Shown one piece after another: positions 13,907-23,342 of a stretch of DNA of 64,000 nucleotides (within the stretch, counting starts at the first letter, position 1; each line of letters starts with the position of its first letter). The notes under the pieces are model-generated. The model was not told where the DNA came from, ran no database searches, and saw only the letters and a list, made by a program, of their open reading frames with translations. The position numbers and the translations under genes were made by a program. This DNA comes from Fen-1308 sp035319125. GTDB taxonomy: Bacteria > Nitrospirota > Thermodesulfovibrionia > Thermodesulfovibrionales > Dissulfurispiraceae. Where the stretch lies: the NCBI GenBank assembly GCA_035319125.1, contig DATHDG010000006.1:1-64000 (forward strand), given 5' to 3'.

Positions 13907-15628
13907 ATGCGTGCTGACCCGCCGATTTATACGGAAAAAACAGAGTGCCAGGATTGCTATAAATGCATCCGAGAATGCCCCGTACAGGCGATCAAAGTCG
14001 AGTCCGGCAGCGCTTCCATAATGTCGGATCTTTGCATACTTTGCGGCAAATGCATCAATATCTGTCCGAAAGGAGCGAAAAAAGTTCGGGACGATCTGCA
14101 GGAGGCAAAGAAGCTCTTGTCTGATTGCGGCAAGGTGATAGCTTCTATCGACCCGTCTTTTGTCACAGAATTCTCCGGAGTGGAACCGACTCAGCTTATT
14201 GCCGGACTCAAGGCTCTGGGGTTTTATGGTGTGTCTGAGTCGTCTCTCGGGGCTGAACTTGTAAGCATGCACGCAGACAGGCTTCTTGAACAGTCAAACA
14301 AATCCATTTTTATTTCATCTGCTTGCCCCACTATAGTTCAATACTTGCGAAGATACAGGCCGGAATATGCCGGGCATATCACCAGTCTGCTTTCACCGAG
14401 TCTCGCACATGCCCGCCTGCTTCGAGAAACTTATGGGCCCGAAATAGATATCATTCACATTGGACCGTGCATAGCAAAAAAATGGGAATCGGACGTTCAT
14501 CCCGAGCTTATTGATGTGGCACTTACATTTGAGGATTTAAGACATTGGCTGAAAGAGGAGAATATCGATCTGAAGTCTATTAAGAAGTCATCAAAAGACG
14601 TCTTTATACCCCGTCGCGCCAATGACGGTGCACTTTACCCTGTGGTTGGGGGGATGATAGAAAGTATACGCGGGCGCAGGAAGAAAGGATTGCAGGCCCA
14701 ATTTATCTCATTTTCGGGCATTAGACGCCTGAAAAACGCTCTGAAAGGATTTGATGAACTGGAGCCGGAAGGCAATCTATTCCTTGAACTTACTGCCTGC
14801 TTCGGAGGCTGCGTGAATGGGCCCAGAAGCATGAGTCGCTCGGCAACGGTTTGTAAGCGATACAAGATCACACAGTATGCACGGCCGGCTTCCCCGAAGA
14901 TGGCAGAGGAAATTGATATTCATGAGGACTACCCACCTGAGGTTGTGCCGCAGGCAGTTTATTCCGAAGATCAAATAAAGGAAGCTTTGCATCAGGTAGG
15001 GAAATTTGAAGAAAAGGACGAACTTAACTGCGGTGGATGCGGTTATGATTCATGTCGTGATTTTGTCTGTGCCTTGATTGGTGACAAGGCGGAAAAGGCG
15101 ATGTGTGTGGCCTATATGCGCAGTCTGGCACAGAAGAAGGCAAATATACTGATCCAGAAGATGCCGTCTGCTGCGGTGATCGTGGATGATCAGTTAAATA
15201 TCGTTGAGTATAATCCAAACTTTGTCGGCCTTTTCGGACAGGATGTTGACGATACTGAAGGCGGTACACGTCTGGAAGGTGCCAACCTGAGGGATTTGTT
15301 GCCTTTTCACGAGCTTTTTCAGGGCGTCCTGCTCAGCGGCGAAGAAGTTGTTGAGACGGATCTGCGTTTTCAGGGCCGGATACTTCATGGAATTATTTTC
15401 AGCATTGAAAAGCATTCTCTGGTTGGTGCCCTCTTCGGGGATATCACAATGCCGGCGATGCAGCGTGAACAAATCATCAAACGTGCGCGGCACGTCATTG
15501 AGCAGAATCTTATGACCGTTCAAAAGATCGCATATCTCATGGGAGAAAATGCAGCAGAGTCCGAAATCATACTTAACTCAATTGTCGAATCATTCTCGGC
15601 GAAAGGAATGGACGACAATAATGATTGA
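13907..15628 (+). CDS. Sensory-type [FeFe]-hydrogenase-like protein with PAS domain
   Basis: This 573-residue protein has two [4Fe-4S] ferredoxin motifs (C14/C17/C20/C24 and C43/C46/C49/C53) and an H-cluster-type domain with SSACP (C140), GPCIAKK (C188) and CFGGC (C298/C302). An additional Fe-S domain (NCGGCGYDSC, about 377-402) and a PAS domain (about 415-520) follow. In catalytic hydrogenases the first loop is T-S-C-C-P; here Ala139 replaces the proton-relay Cys, as in the putative sensory enzyme HydS of Thermotoga. With the PAS domain this points to H2 or redox sensing. There is no signal peptide and no HydEFG maturase in the window. The stop overlaps the SpoIIE phosphatase start by 8 bp. 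Whether it binds an H-cluster is unproven. Confidence 0.85.
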   Translation: MRADPPIYTEKTECQDCYKCIRECPVQAIKVESGSASIMSDLCILCGKCINICPKGAKKVRDDLQEAKKLLSDCGKVIASIDPSFVTEFSGVEPTQLIAGLKALGFYGVSESSLGAELVSMHADRLLEQSNKSIFISSACPTIVQYLRRYRPEYAGHITSLLSPSLAHARLLRETYGPEIDIIHIGPCIAKKWESDVHPELIDVALTFEDLRHWLKEENIDLKSIKKSSKDVFIPRRANDGALYPVVGGMIESIRGRRKKGLQAQFISFSGIRRLKNALKGFDELEPEGNLFLELTACFGGCVNGPRSMSRSATVCKRYKITQYARPASPKMAEEIDIHEDYPPEVVPQAVYSEDQIKEALHQVGKFEEKDELNCGGCGYDSCRDFVCALIGDKAEKAMCVAYMRSLAQKKANILIQKMPSAAVIVDDQLNIVEYNPNFVGLFGQDVDDTEGGTRLEGANLRDLLPFHELFQGVLLSGEEVVETDLRFQGRILHGIIFSIEKHSLVGALFGDITMPAMQREQIIKRARHVIEQNLMTVQKIAYLMGENAAESEIILNSIVESFSAKGMDDNND

Positions 15629-16802
15629 CCTGCGCGAGCATAACTTTCTGGAGGTTGACCATCACCATATGCCTAAGAGCGGTCAGGTTGCGTCGGGTGA
15701 TATATTCCTATCCCGTAAAATCAAGGAAGAAGACAGGGTCATATCTGTGCTTTCTGATGGGCTCGGGAGCGGTATTAAGGCCAGCGTTCTGGCGACACTT
15801 ACTGCTACAATGGCACTGAAGTATACTTCCAGCTCTATTGATATCCGTTCGTCCGCAGAAATTATTATGGACACTTTGCCTATATGCAGTGTGCGGAAGA
15901 TAAGCTATTCGACATTCACCATCGTTGATATCGACCGCAATGGCAGAACACGCATAATAGAGCATGGCAATCCTCCGTATATTTTTATGCGCAATGGAAA
16001 GGAAGTCGCAGTTGAGAAACAAGTGATCGAGCTCCGCAAATGGAGTGACCGGCATATACATTTTTCCGAAGTTAACATGCAGTTGGGTGATCGCATTGTA
16101 TTCTTCTCTGATGGAGTATCACAGGCGGGCATGGGCAGCAGAGAGACGCCGATCGGATGGGGTAGCGGTGTTACTGCTCACATCGAACAATGTCTCAGGG
16201 TCAACAGAGAAATGTCCGCCGGAGCAATGGCGCGTAATATAGTTAAAAGAGCCATGCAGATGGATGGCAAGGGTGCCCTGGATGATATTACCTGCGGTTT
16301 GGTTTATCTCAGAAGACCTAGACAACTGCTTGTTGTGACAGGTCCTCCTTTTTCGAATGCAACGGATCAGATGCTGGCAAAGCTCGTTGACACTTTTCCC
16401 GGCAGATCTATCATATGCGGCGGTACAACAGCTGATATCGTTGCCAGGGAGCTTGACCGTGACATTGAAACAGACATCAGATCAAATATACCCGGAGTTC
16501 CGCCTTCCGCCCGAATGCAAGGGGTTGACCTTATTACGGAAGGGACGCTCACTTTGGGGCGAGTCGCTGCCATGATAGAAAGTGAGCCGCCCTCTCAATA
16601 CAGCAGGGATCCGGCATCTAAACTGCTGGAAATGCTTCTTGATAGCGACGTAGTATATTTTGTGGTCGGAACGCGCGTTAACGAAGCTCATCAGGCTCCC
16701 AATATGCCGGTGGAAATGGATCTTAGGCGAAATATCGTGCGCCGCATAGCTGATCAGCTTGAAAGGGTGCACTGTAAGGAGACCCGCGTCAACTATGTTT
16801 GA
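15621..16802 (+). CDS. SpoIIE/PP2C-type serine phosphatase
   Basis: The first about 215 residues are a SpoIIE-type PP2C domain: VASGDIFLSRKIKEEDRVISVLSDGLGSGIKAS holds the first metal-binding Asp-Gly, GDRIVFFSDGV the second, and ALDDITCGLVYL the third. The remaining about 180 residues form an unassigned alpha/beta domain (IICGGTTADIVAREL). The ATG at 15621 overlaps the end of the hydrogenase-like gene by 8 bp; the longer frame from 15549 would overlap by 80 bp and is not favoured. The pairing of a sensory [FeFe]-hydrogenase with a PP2C phosphatase recurs in anaerobes and suggests that redox or H2 signals control dephosphorylation of an unknown partner. Confidence 0.88.
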   Translation: MIDLREHNFLEVDHHHMPKSGQVASGDIFLSRKIKEEDRVISVLSDGLGSGIKASVLATLTATMALKYTSSSIDIRSSAEIIMDTLPICSVRKISYSTFTIVDIDRNGRTRIIEHGNPPYIFMRNGKEVAVEKQVIELRKWSDRHIHFSEVNMQLGDRIVFFSDGVSQAGMGSRETPIGWGSGVTAHIEQCLRVNREMSAGAMARNIVKRAMQMDGKGALDDITCGLVYLRRPRQLLVVTGPPFSNATDQMLAKLVDTFPGRSIICGGTTADIVARELDRDIETDIRSNIPGVPPSARMQGVDLITEGTLTLGRVAAMIESEPPSQYSRDPASKLLEMLLDSDVVYFVVGTRVNEAHQAPNMPVEMDLRRNIVRRIADQLERVHCKETRVNYV

Positions 16803-16916
16803 TTCCATCAGCTGGAAGAACTCATCAAAATGTGCGAACTCTTTAGGCCAATATGTCGGTGTTAGCCTTAGCAGGCCGAGGCAAAGCAATAGCAGACACA
16901 GCATATTACGACAAAA

Positions 16917-19900
16917 TTAAAAACCTATAACTCGCCTCTGTCCGTTGCTTTCGATTGCGAGATTGTCGAAGCAGATAACTGAGTCCGCTTTGGTCCAAAG
17001 CCCTATATAACCTTTCAGAGTTCTGTCAGTTTCATATTTTATTGCAAGCTCGCTATTTAAATAACCTTTGATGTGCCGGCCCCTGACCTCAACAGAGATG
17101 GTGTGCCATTTCCCGGTTTCGATTGTCTTTCTGATTGCGAGTCGTTCTATTTTGCGCCTATTTACGTACTGATAGAGAGCCATATTTCCTTCAAGGGAAT
17201 TCGACGTCATTACAAAATAATTGTCGATGTCAGTAATTCCAAAGGCTATGCCGCCAGCCCTGTCAACTTTTCCTGATATCGGCTTGATATTCACTTCTAT
17301 GCAGCCTTCAGAGTATTCTCCATCCCTGACGATTGCCAGTGGACAATAGTGGTATGCTTCGATCGTATCAAGAAACTCATGATAAGAGTCGCCCACGATT
17401 TTTCCAACAATCCTTGAGATGCCGGACGAGAGACGCTTTCCCCATCTCGATCCATCCTGTAGACAACATGACCGGCCATCTTCAACTGTTATGCCCCAGT
17501 GCCCCCTGCGAATATAAAGTTGAGGAAGGTCACTGTTTTTAGTCACTGCAAGAAAATCGTAAGTGCCGCTGAAAAAAGCCTCTGTCAATTTATCAAGCTC
17601 ATCCTGGTTTGTCAAGGTCATGTCGAGAAGACGCGTGGATGCAAGCAGTCTGGCGACCATGTCCAGCTTCTCTTCAATTGATTTCTTGTCGTATCTTGCA
17701 ATAGCTGCCGACAGCAGATCACCTTTTATGGCAACCCTGAAACCAAGCCGCTCAAGTATGCTGCCCATAAGCTGGATTCTTAGTGAACGTCCATAATAAT
17801 TTCCGGCTCCTCCGGAGAATTGAAGCGATATGTAATTCTGCGATTCGTTGTCACCGCATAAAGTGTCCATAGTCGCAAAGTGATATGCAAAACGGACGCT
17901 AAGATTCAGGTAGTCTTCCGACAGTAGCGCGTAACTGTCTCCACCTGAGATCTCTCCAAATTCTGATAAAGCAGCCGCAGCAAGTGATGAGGCAACTTTA
18001 TTGCCGCCGGTACTCATTGTCCCTTCCCAGCTGACGCCTGGATGAGCGAAACCTCGCCAGACGGCCTTCATCGGGACAGAATTAAATTTGTCCGGCGTTA
18101 TTTTGTCACAAGTTGTCAAGCCTGCCTGCAGGCCATTGCCAAGATCAATTATCCACAGATCCATTGGCAAGCGGGATGAGAGCTTAACGGATGATTTTGA
18201 CTTAATAGATGTTTCTGACAAGCCAAACATCTCACGGATTGCCGTTTCATGCGTGAACCGAACTATATCATGAAATGTCCGGCAACCTGCCGGGGAAAAT
18301 GAATTTGCATCGGCATCGATGAGATTAAGTGGAGACACATGGTCCAGAATACCCCTCATCCTCCGGTGTATTGGGCTGTCGAATATAACCTTTTTGGCAG
18401 GTTTAATTTCTTTGGCGAGGTCTTCAACTATACCGCGATATACTGATGTGGCATCAGCCCACAACGTGATAACTTCACCCTGCGTCAAAATATCCGTAGC
18501 ATTGCCCGCATCAACTATGCAGGGTATTGCAAATTCTCTTGCCACAGACGACATATGGCTTGTCACGCTTCCGATGTCAGTGATTATGCCTTTGATCCTG
18601 CCGATAACCTTGGCATAATCCGGTGAAGCAATTTTAGCTACTACTATTGCATCATCAGGAAGGTGCAGCAGATCTTGCTCATTTCCAAGTATGCAGACTG
18701 TCCCTGTCGATATTCCGCCTGAAGCAGTCTTGCCGCTTTTAAGCAAAAGCGGGTTTTCCGGTGTACTCACGCTGCGTTGCCGCGCAATATCGATATCTGG
18801 AAGGTGAAGCGGCCTCGACTGGAGAATGAAAATGCTGTCACGTTCATCAATGGCCCATTCGATATCTTGCGGACCTGCGAAGTAATTCTCAAGAATAAGC
18901 CCATATTTTGCAAGCTGGATAATTGTCTGATCATTTAAAGAAGGCAACATTCGTTCTTCAACAGGAACGGACTGAATATCTGTGCCCCCGTTTTGCAGGT
19001 TAACAAGTCTCGACGCTTTTGCCGTCACCTCTTTGTTGATTATCCGATCTTCGAATCTGTCGACAATAAATATGTCCGGCGATGCGTTTCCCGCCACCAG
19101 ATGCTCACCAATTCCCCAAATTGAGGTGATCCTAACCGGGCGGGAATCGGAAAGGGTCGGATCGACAGAATAGACCACTCCGCTGGCCTTTGAATCAACC
19201 ATTGCAATACCAAGGACACACATAGGGGTCTCGCGTTCGTCCAACCCGTAATGCAGCCTATACGCTATCGCTCTGGCGGAGTATTTGCTTGCCAACACTG
19301 TTTTATAGGCTTCTGATATATTTTCGGATGATACGTTCAGAACAGTATCGTATTGCCCTGCGAATGTAGCCTCTGTATCTTCGCCGACAGCACTGCTTCT
19401 CATTGCAATTTTTATATTCGATCCTGAAGATTGCTCAAGTTTAGAATATGCCTGGCGAATTTCATCCATGATGTCATTGGGGACTGGTGATTCCAGTATC
19501 ATTGCACGCAGTCGCTGACCAGCAGATTCTATTGCATATATAGATTCTGATGTTACATGAGATAGCTCCTCCTTAACATGCCTCAATAGCTTATTGGTCT
19601 GCAGGAATCGCTCAAAAGCAAGAGCAGTAATTACAAATCCAGGTGGTGCCGGAAGACCCAATATATTTCTTATGCTTGCCAGATTGGCAGCTTTTGATCC
19701 GACCATTCGATACAGATCTGCCGTAACATTTTCGAGCTGCATCACCAGTCTCCCGGTAGGCAACGAGCATCTGGGATTGAATTCTCGGAATAGTTCGCTG
19801 TCTATGGCTGCAGTAGAAGCAGACAACGAAGAATAATCTCTACCTGTCAATAACTCCAGCGCATAGATGATGCCGGTAACAGCCTCGATTAGTTCCTCAT

Positions 19901-20099
19901 ACTTTATTCTGACTGATGTGAGCGTGAAAGGATTACCCGAGTAGTAAAGCTTCTCCATTTCAGCTATCGCATTTAATGCTGCATTATTGTGCTTTAAGAG
20001 TGTTTTGAATGAGACGTATTTTTTTGCGGCAGCACTTTGCGTGGATTTTAACTGAATACATTTTCCGCCTTTGAACAGCATGTCTCGAAGCTTTTTCAT
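16917..20099 (-). CDS. PEP-synthase-like protein (ATP-grasp + phosphohistidine swivel) fused to a lectin-like C-terminal domain
   Basis: This 1060-residue protein has a helical N-terminus (1-110) and a PEP/pyruvate-binding ATP-grasp domain (about 120-440; VGSKAANLASIR, APPGFVIT, MRSSAVGEDTEATFAGQYDT, QDIEWAI). A mobile phosphohistidine domain follows (about 470-560), with GSVTSHMSSVAREFAIPC and the predicted phospho-His at 515. The usual PEP-binding TIM barrel is not recognised; instead there is a novel region (580-860) and a C-terminal concanavalin/DUF1080-like beta domain (about 880-1060; GKWHTISVEVRGRHIKGYLN, GYIGLWTKADSVICFDNLAI). This is not a standard PEP synthase. It is the last gene of the redox operon, 1 bp after the phosphatase gene. 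Confidence 0.8.
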   Translation of the reverse strand: MKKLRDMLFKGGKCIQLKSTQSAAAKKYVSFKTLLKHNNAALNAIAEMEKLYYSGNPFTLTSVRIKYEELIEAVTGIIYALELLTGRDYSSLSASTAAIDSELFREFNPRCSLPTGRLVMQLENVTADLYRMVGSKAANLASIRNILGLPAPPGFVITALAFERFLQTNKLLRHVKEELSHVTSESIYAIESAGQRLRAMILESPVPNDIMDEIRQAYSKLEQSSGSNIKIAMRSSAVGEDTEATFAGQYDTVLNVSSENISEAYKTVLASKYSARAIAYRLHYGLDERETPMCVLGIAMVDSKASGVVYSVDPTLSDSRPVRITSIWGIGEHLVAGNASPDIFIVDRFEDRIINKEVTAKASRLVNLQNGGTDIQSVPVEERMLPSLNDQTIIQLAKYGLILENYFAGPQDIEWAIDERDSIFILQSRPLHLPDIDIARQRSVSTPENPLLLKSGKTASGGISTGTVCILGNEQDLLHLPDDAIVVAKIASPDYAKVIGRIKGIITDIGSVTSHMSSVAREFAIPCIVDAGNATDILTQGEVITLWADATSVYRGIVEDLAKEIKPAKKVIFDSPIHRRMRGILDHVSPLNLIDADANSFSPAGCRTFHDIVRFTHETAIREMFGLSETSIKSKSSVKLSSRLPMDLWIIDLGNGLQAGLTTCDKITPDKFNSVPMKAVWRGFAHPGVSWEGTMSTGGNKVASSLAAAALSEFGEISGGDSYALLSEDYLNLSVRFAYHFATMDTLCGDNESQNYISLQFSGGAGNYYGRSLRIQLMGSILERLGFRVAIKGDLLSAAIARYDKKSIEEKLDMVARLLASTRLLDMTLTNQDELDKLTEAFFSGTYDFLAVTKNSDLPQLYIRRGHWGITVEDGRSCCLQDGSRWGKRLSSGISRIVGKIVGDSYHEFLDTIEAYHYCPLAIVRDGEYSEGCIEVNIKPISGKVDRAGGIAFGITDIDNYFVMTSNSLEGNMALYQYVNRRKIERLAIRKTIETGKWHTISVEVRGRHIKGYLNSELAIKYETDRTLKGYIGLWTKADSVICFDNLAIESNGQRRVIGF

Positions 20100-20100
20100 A

Positions 20101-20571
20101 TCAGGAATCCTTCATATATTCGGCTATAACCTTTTTCATTTCATCCCTCAGCTGCCGGTACGTGGAGGCAAATCCAAATAGAATACCTTCAGACGCTGCA
20201 GCTGAAGAGAGTGGATCGTGAAAGAAGATGTGATCCTGCGTAGTGCAGTCGGGCAGAACTGGACACATGCGCTCTACGTCTGAACATAAGACAACGACTT
20301 TATCGAAATTCAAGCTCTTGAATATGTCGATGTGTTTGGAGCGTTGTGAGCTAATATCTACACCGATTTCACGCATTACCTTCACGAGGTCTTTAGGAAC
20401 TTTCATCGGCATGGTGCCTGCTGAAAAAGCAGCCCATTTCCTGCCGAACATGTGGTTGACTATCCCTTCCGCAATCTGGGAGCGAATAGCATTGCCTGAA
20501 CATACAAATAATATGGTTTTCAATCCCGCAGCTTTTGCCGCCCTGAGTCTTTCTTGTTCTTTTTCAGGCAT
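20101..20571 (-). CDS. Low-molecular-weight phosphatase / thioredoxin-type arsenate reductase family
   Basis: This 156-residue protein has the LMW-PTP loop LFVCSGNAIRSQIAEG (C-x5-R) near residues 24-31 and the general acid Asp in FHDPLS near 118. The ArsC-type cysteines are only partly evident (VLCSDVERMCPVLPDC, about 94-109), so it may be either a thioredoxin-coupled arsenate reductase or a protein phosphatase. It sits between the NuoF/GltD fusion (8 bp upstream) and the PEP-synthase-like gene (1 bp downstream). No arsR or arsenite pump is present, which favours a phosphatase role in phospho-signalling, by inference. Confidence 0.8.
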   Translation of the reverse strand: MPEKEQERLRAAKAAGLKTILFVCSGNAIRSQIAEGIVNHMFGRKWAAFSAGTMPMKVPKDLVKVMREIGVDISSQRSKHIDIFKSLNFDKVVVLCSDVERMCPVLPDCTTQDHIFFHDPLSSAAASEGILFGFASTYRQLRDEMKKVIAEYMKDS

Positions 20572-20579
20572 AAATTTTC

Positions 20580-22553
20580 TTAAGATGAGATCGTTTTGCC
20601 GTTTTCAACGCAGGCATACATTACAACTCGGTAACACCTTAGGCATCTGGATGCCTCAAGCACAGCTTCTTCAGACGTGTAGCCCTTGTCCACTTCACGA
20701 AAATCATGCTTTCTTTCCAGAGGCAGCTCATGTCTCACGACAACCCGGCCCGCGCCCTTGGGCAGTGCAATTGATTCATTTGGATCATAGACGCCCAAAT
20801 TATTAATGAACTTGTCGTCAAAAATCTCAGCGAGCGTTTCTGTTGATCCATGCGCCAGATAGCGATCAATTGCCAGGCTCACGCGTCTTCCGTGCGCACA
20901 GGCCTTGATCAGCACATCAGGACCCGTTACGCAATCACCGCCCGCAAAGACGCCCTTTCTGGAAGTCATCAGATTCTCATCAACTATGATGGCGCCTTTC
21001 TTTGTAACATCTACGCCGGGAAGATTGCACATACAGTTGAAATCCCCTTCCTGACCGATTGCAGCTACAATCACATCAGCATCGAGTACGAATTCCGACC
21101 CAGGCACCTCAACTGGCCTTCTCCTGCCGGATGCATCCGGTTCTCCTAGTTCCATGCGCAGACACTCAAGACCTGCAACCTTGCCTTCCTGGCCAATGAT
21201 GCGTTTAGGAGCAGTCAAAAAATGGTAATGCACGCCTTCAGCCTCTGCATCATCTATCTCTACAGGGTCAGCAGGCATCTCTTTTCGAGACCTGCGATAG
21301 ACTATATGAGACTCATCAAAGCCAACCCTGAAGGCTGTTCTGACGCAGTCAATAGCTACATTTCCGCCGCCTACTACAACCATTTTCTTGCCTTTCGGCA
21401 CTTCATCGAGAAGGCCCAGATTTATATTTCTCAGAAAGTAGACACCGGGTACATAACCGTAAATGCTCTGATCTTCTCCTTCAATGCCCAAGCTTTTATG
21501 GCAGTGACACCCCATGCCTATAAAGACAGCTCGAAACCCTTCATTTTCCAGGTCATCCAAAGTAAAATGAGGGCCGAGGGCCTTGCCGTAAACGATTCTG
21601 ACCCCAAGCCTTTCCACTTCTGCCACTTCATCACGGACAATATCCCGCGGGAGCCTATAGTCCGGTATGCCCACAGCAGCCATGCCGCCCGATTCCGGCA
21701 GCATTTCAAATATAGTAACCTCGTAGCCTTTCTTTGCCAGGAAGGATGCGCAAGTGAGGCCTGAGGGTCCGGCGCCGACGATAGCAACCTTGGATAGCTT
21801 GGGTTCTGTCCTGTCCTTAAAGCTGTCCGCCGTGCCTGCCGCTTTACTTAAAGACTCGCGCTCGAAATCAGCAACGAACCTTTTGAGATGGCGTATCTGC
21901 AAGGGTGCGTCTATCAGTCCTCTTCTGCAGTTGGATTCGCATGGCCTGACACATACCCTGCCCACGATGCCCGGCAGCGGCAGGCGGCTTTTTATGCATT
22001 GCAGAGATTCGCTGAATCTGCCAGCCTTTATCTCTTCGATATATTTCGGTATGTCCAGGTGGATGGGGCACGCCTGCATACATGGCGCCGTCAGCATCGA
22101 ATTATATGCGAATTTTGTAACGCATGTTTTATCACTTTTACCGTTTCTGTTGAGAGCATTAATGAATTCAGACCTGAAGTTTTCCAGAAGGTAAATGAAA
22201 ACCCGGGGAAAGCTTTGGCCCATTTCGCACATGGAGGCTACCGAGATCATCCTGGAGAGCTCTTCTATCTCTGTTAGATTCTCCTCATTCCCGCGGCCTT
22301 CACTGATTTTTGCAAAGAGGTCGGCAAGCGCCCTGGTCCCCGTTCTGCAAGGATTGCATTGTCCGCATGAATATTGTTTGACAGCTTTGGCATATTCGCT
22401 GCAAAGCTCTACTATGTCTAGTCCAGGATCCATGACCTGAATGCCGGACCATCCGATCACAGCAGCAACACGCTGACCCCCGTACTCGAGCGGTCGAGAA
22501 TTGTCTACTGGCCTGCCATTCCAGATTCCAATCGTTTTATCCATAATTTCCAC
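20580..22553 (-). CDS. NuoF C-terminal / GltD-like flavoprotein fusion
   Basis: This 657-residue fusion has a NuoF C-terminal cluster domain in residues 1-125, with C63, C66, C69 and C109 (YSCGQCNPCRTGT ... SMCEMGQ) as ligands of the N3-type [4Fe-4S] centre. From about 145 it is a GltD/NfnB-type subunit: Cys-rich N-terminal domain (CMQACPIHLDIPKY; RVCVRPCESNC), FAD motif VAIVGAGPSGLTCA, NAD(P)H motif VVVGGGNVAIDCVRTA and AIGQEGDF. The NuoF FMN/NADH-binding domain is absent, so pyridine nucleotide oxidation must occur at the GltD FAD. It overlaps the NuoG-like gene by 17 bp and likely links NAD(P)H to the molybdopterin enzyme. Confidence 0.88.
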   Translation of the reverse strand: MEIMDKTIGIWNGRPVDNSRPLEYGGQRVAAVIGWSGIQVMDPGLDIVELCSEYAKAVKQYSCGQCNPCRTGTRALADLFAKISEGRGNEENLTEIEELSRMISVASMCEMGQSFPRVFIYLLENFRSEFINALNRNGKSDKTCVTKFAYNSMLTAPCMQACPIHLDIPKYIEEIKAGRFSESLQCIKSRLPLPGIVGRVCVRPCESNCRRGLIDAPLQIRHLKRFVADFERESLSKAAGTADSFKDRTEPKLSKVAIVGAGPSGLTCASFLAKKGYEVTIFEMLPESGGMAAVGIPDYRLPRDIVRDEVAEVERLGVRIVYGKALGPHFTLDDLENEGFRAVFIGMGCHCHKSLGIEGEDQSIYGYVPGVYFLRNINLGLLDEVPKGKKMVVVGGGNVAIDCVRTAFRVGFDESHIVYRRSRKEMPADPVEIDDAEAEGVHYHFLTAPKRIIGQEGKVAGLECLRMELGEPDASGRRRPVEVPGSEFVLDADVIVAAIGQEGDFNCMCNLPGVDVTKKGAIIVDENLMTSRKGVFAGGDCVTGPDVLIKACAHGRRVSLAIDRYLAHGSTETLAEIFDDKFINNLGVYDPNESIALPKGAGRVVVRHELPLERKHDFREVDKGYTSEEAVLEASRCLRCYRVVMYACVENGKTISS

Positions 22554-23337
22554 AATGGCTATCAGGAGGGATTTGGCCGGTCAGCGACTCGGCGTGTATT
22601 ACGCGGGAGCATTCCGGACAAAGGTTTCTAAATGCTGTTTTCTGTTCAGGGGTGAGACGGGAAAGCACAGAGCTTATGAACTTTTGGGTTGCATGGGCTT
22701 GGCCGCACTGCTCGCATTTTACCAGCTCCATCTTATTGACGACTTGCCCGTAGAGAATAATATTTCTGTCCGTTTGACTGTCCTCGATTCTAATCGCCTG
22801 TACCGGACATATGTTCGCGCATGTCCCACAGCCGATGCAGGCTTCTGCGTCGATTACTACGCGACTCGCAACCACTCGCGACCCTGATCCGCCATCTGCA
22901 AGTGAAAGCGCTGCAGCGCCAATGGAGTTGCGGCAGACCTTTACGCAGAGTCCGCACAATATGCAAGGATCCTTCTGAACTGAAGTGAATCTGGAAGATT
23001 CTACCCCCAAGGATTTGGCAATGCTTAGTAGCGACTCAGATGCAGGCGTATTAGCCATGAGCAGCTCAACTATTGTTTTTCTTATTGATTGGATCAACGG
23101 GGATGCTGTATCAATCTTTAGTCCTTCCAGGGCGGTTAGATTGCATGACGGCAGTATAGTTCGCCTCAGACCCGGACCCTCAGCCTCAACTATACAAAGC
23201 CTGCATAATCCCTGCGGGCCCGGCGCCTTATGGTAGCAAAGGGTTGGAATGTGAATCCCTTCTTGAAGGGCTGCTTCAAGGACGGTCGCTCCTTCTGCCG
23301 CCCGCACGTCTTTGCCATCTATCTTAAGAGATACCAT
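22537..23337 (-). CDS. NuoG N-terminal-like ferredoxin subunit (2Fe-2S + 4Fe-4S)
   Basis: This 266-residue protein has a plant-type [2Fe-2S] domain (CYHKAPGPQGLCRLC ... C, first 75 residues) and a His-Cys-type linker region. Two [4Fe-4S] motifs follow (CILCGLCVKVC around 123-135 and CIGCGTCANIC near 165-175), then an extra C-terminal segment with paired Cys (CEQCGQ, LCPECS). It equals the electron-wire N-terminus of NuoG or HndD/HydA but lacks a catalytic domain, so it is a shuttle subunit. It begins 5 bp after the four-cluster ferredoxin gene and overlaps the NuoF/GltD fusion. The product would pass electrons between flavin and molybdopterin subunits in the cytoplasm. Confidence 0.88.
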   Translation of the reverse strand: MVSLKIDGKDVRAAEGATVLEAALQEGIHIPTLCYHKAPGPQGLCRLCIVEAEGPGLRRTILPSCNLTALEGLKIDTASPLIQSIRKTIVELLMANTPASESLLSIAKSLGVESSRFTSVQKDPCILCGLCVKVCRNSIGAAALSLADGGSGSRVVASRVVIDAEACIGCGTCANICPVQAIRIEDSQTDRNIILYGQVVNKMELVKCEQCGQAHATQKFISSVLSRLTPEQKTAFRNLCPECSRVIHAESLTGQIPPDSHCGNYG

Positions 23338-23342
23338 ACGTT

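Noticed and set aside
20101..20571. Confident call of an arsenic-resistance operon
   Set aside because: No arsR, arsB or acr3 gene is nearby and the ArsC catalytic Cys pattern is incomplete; a phosphatase is equally possible.
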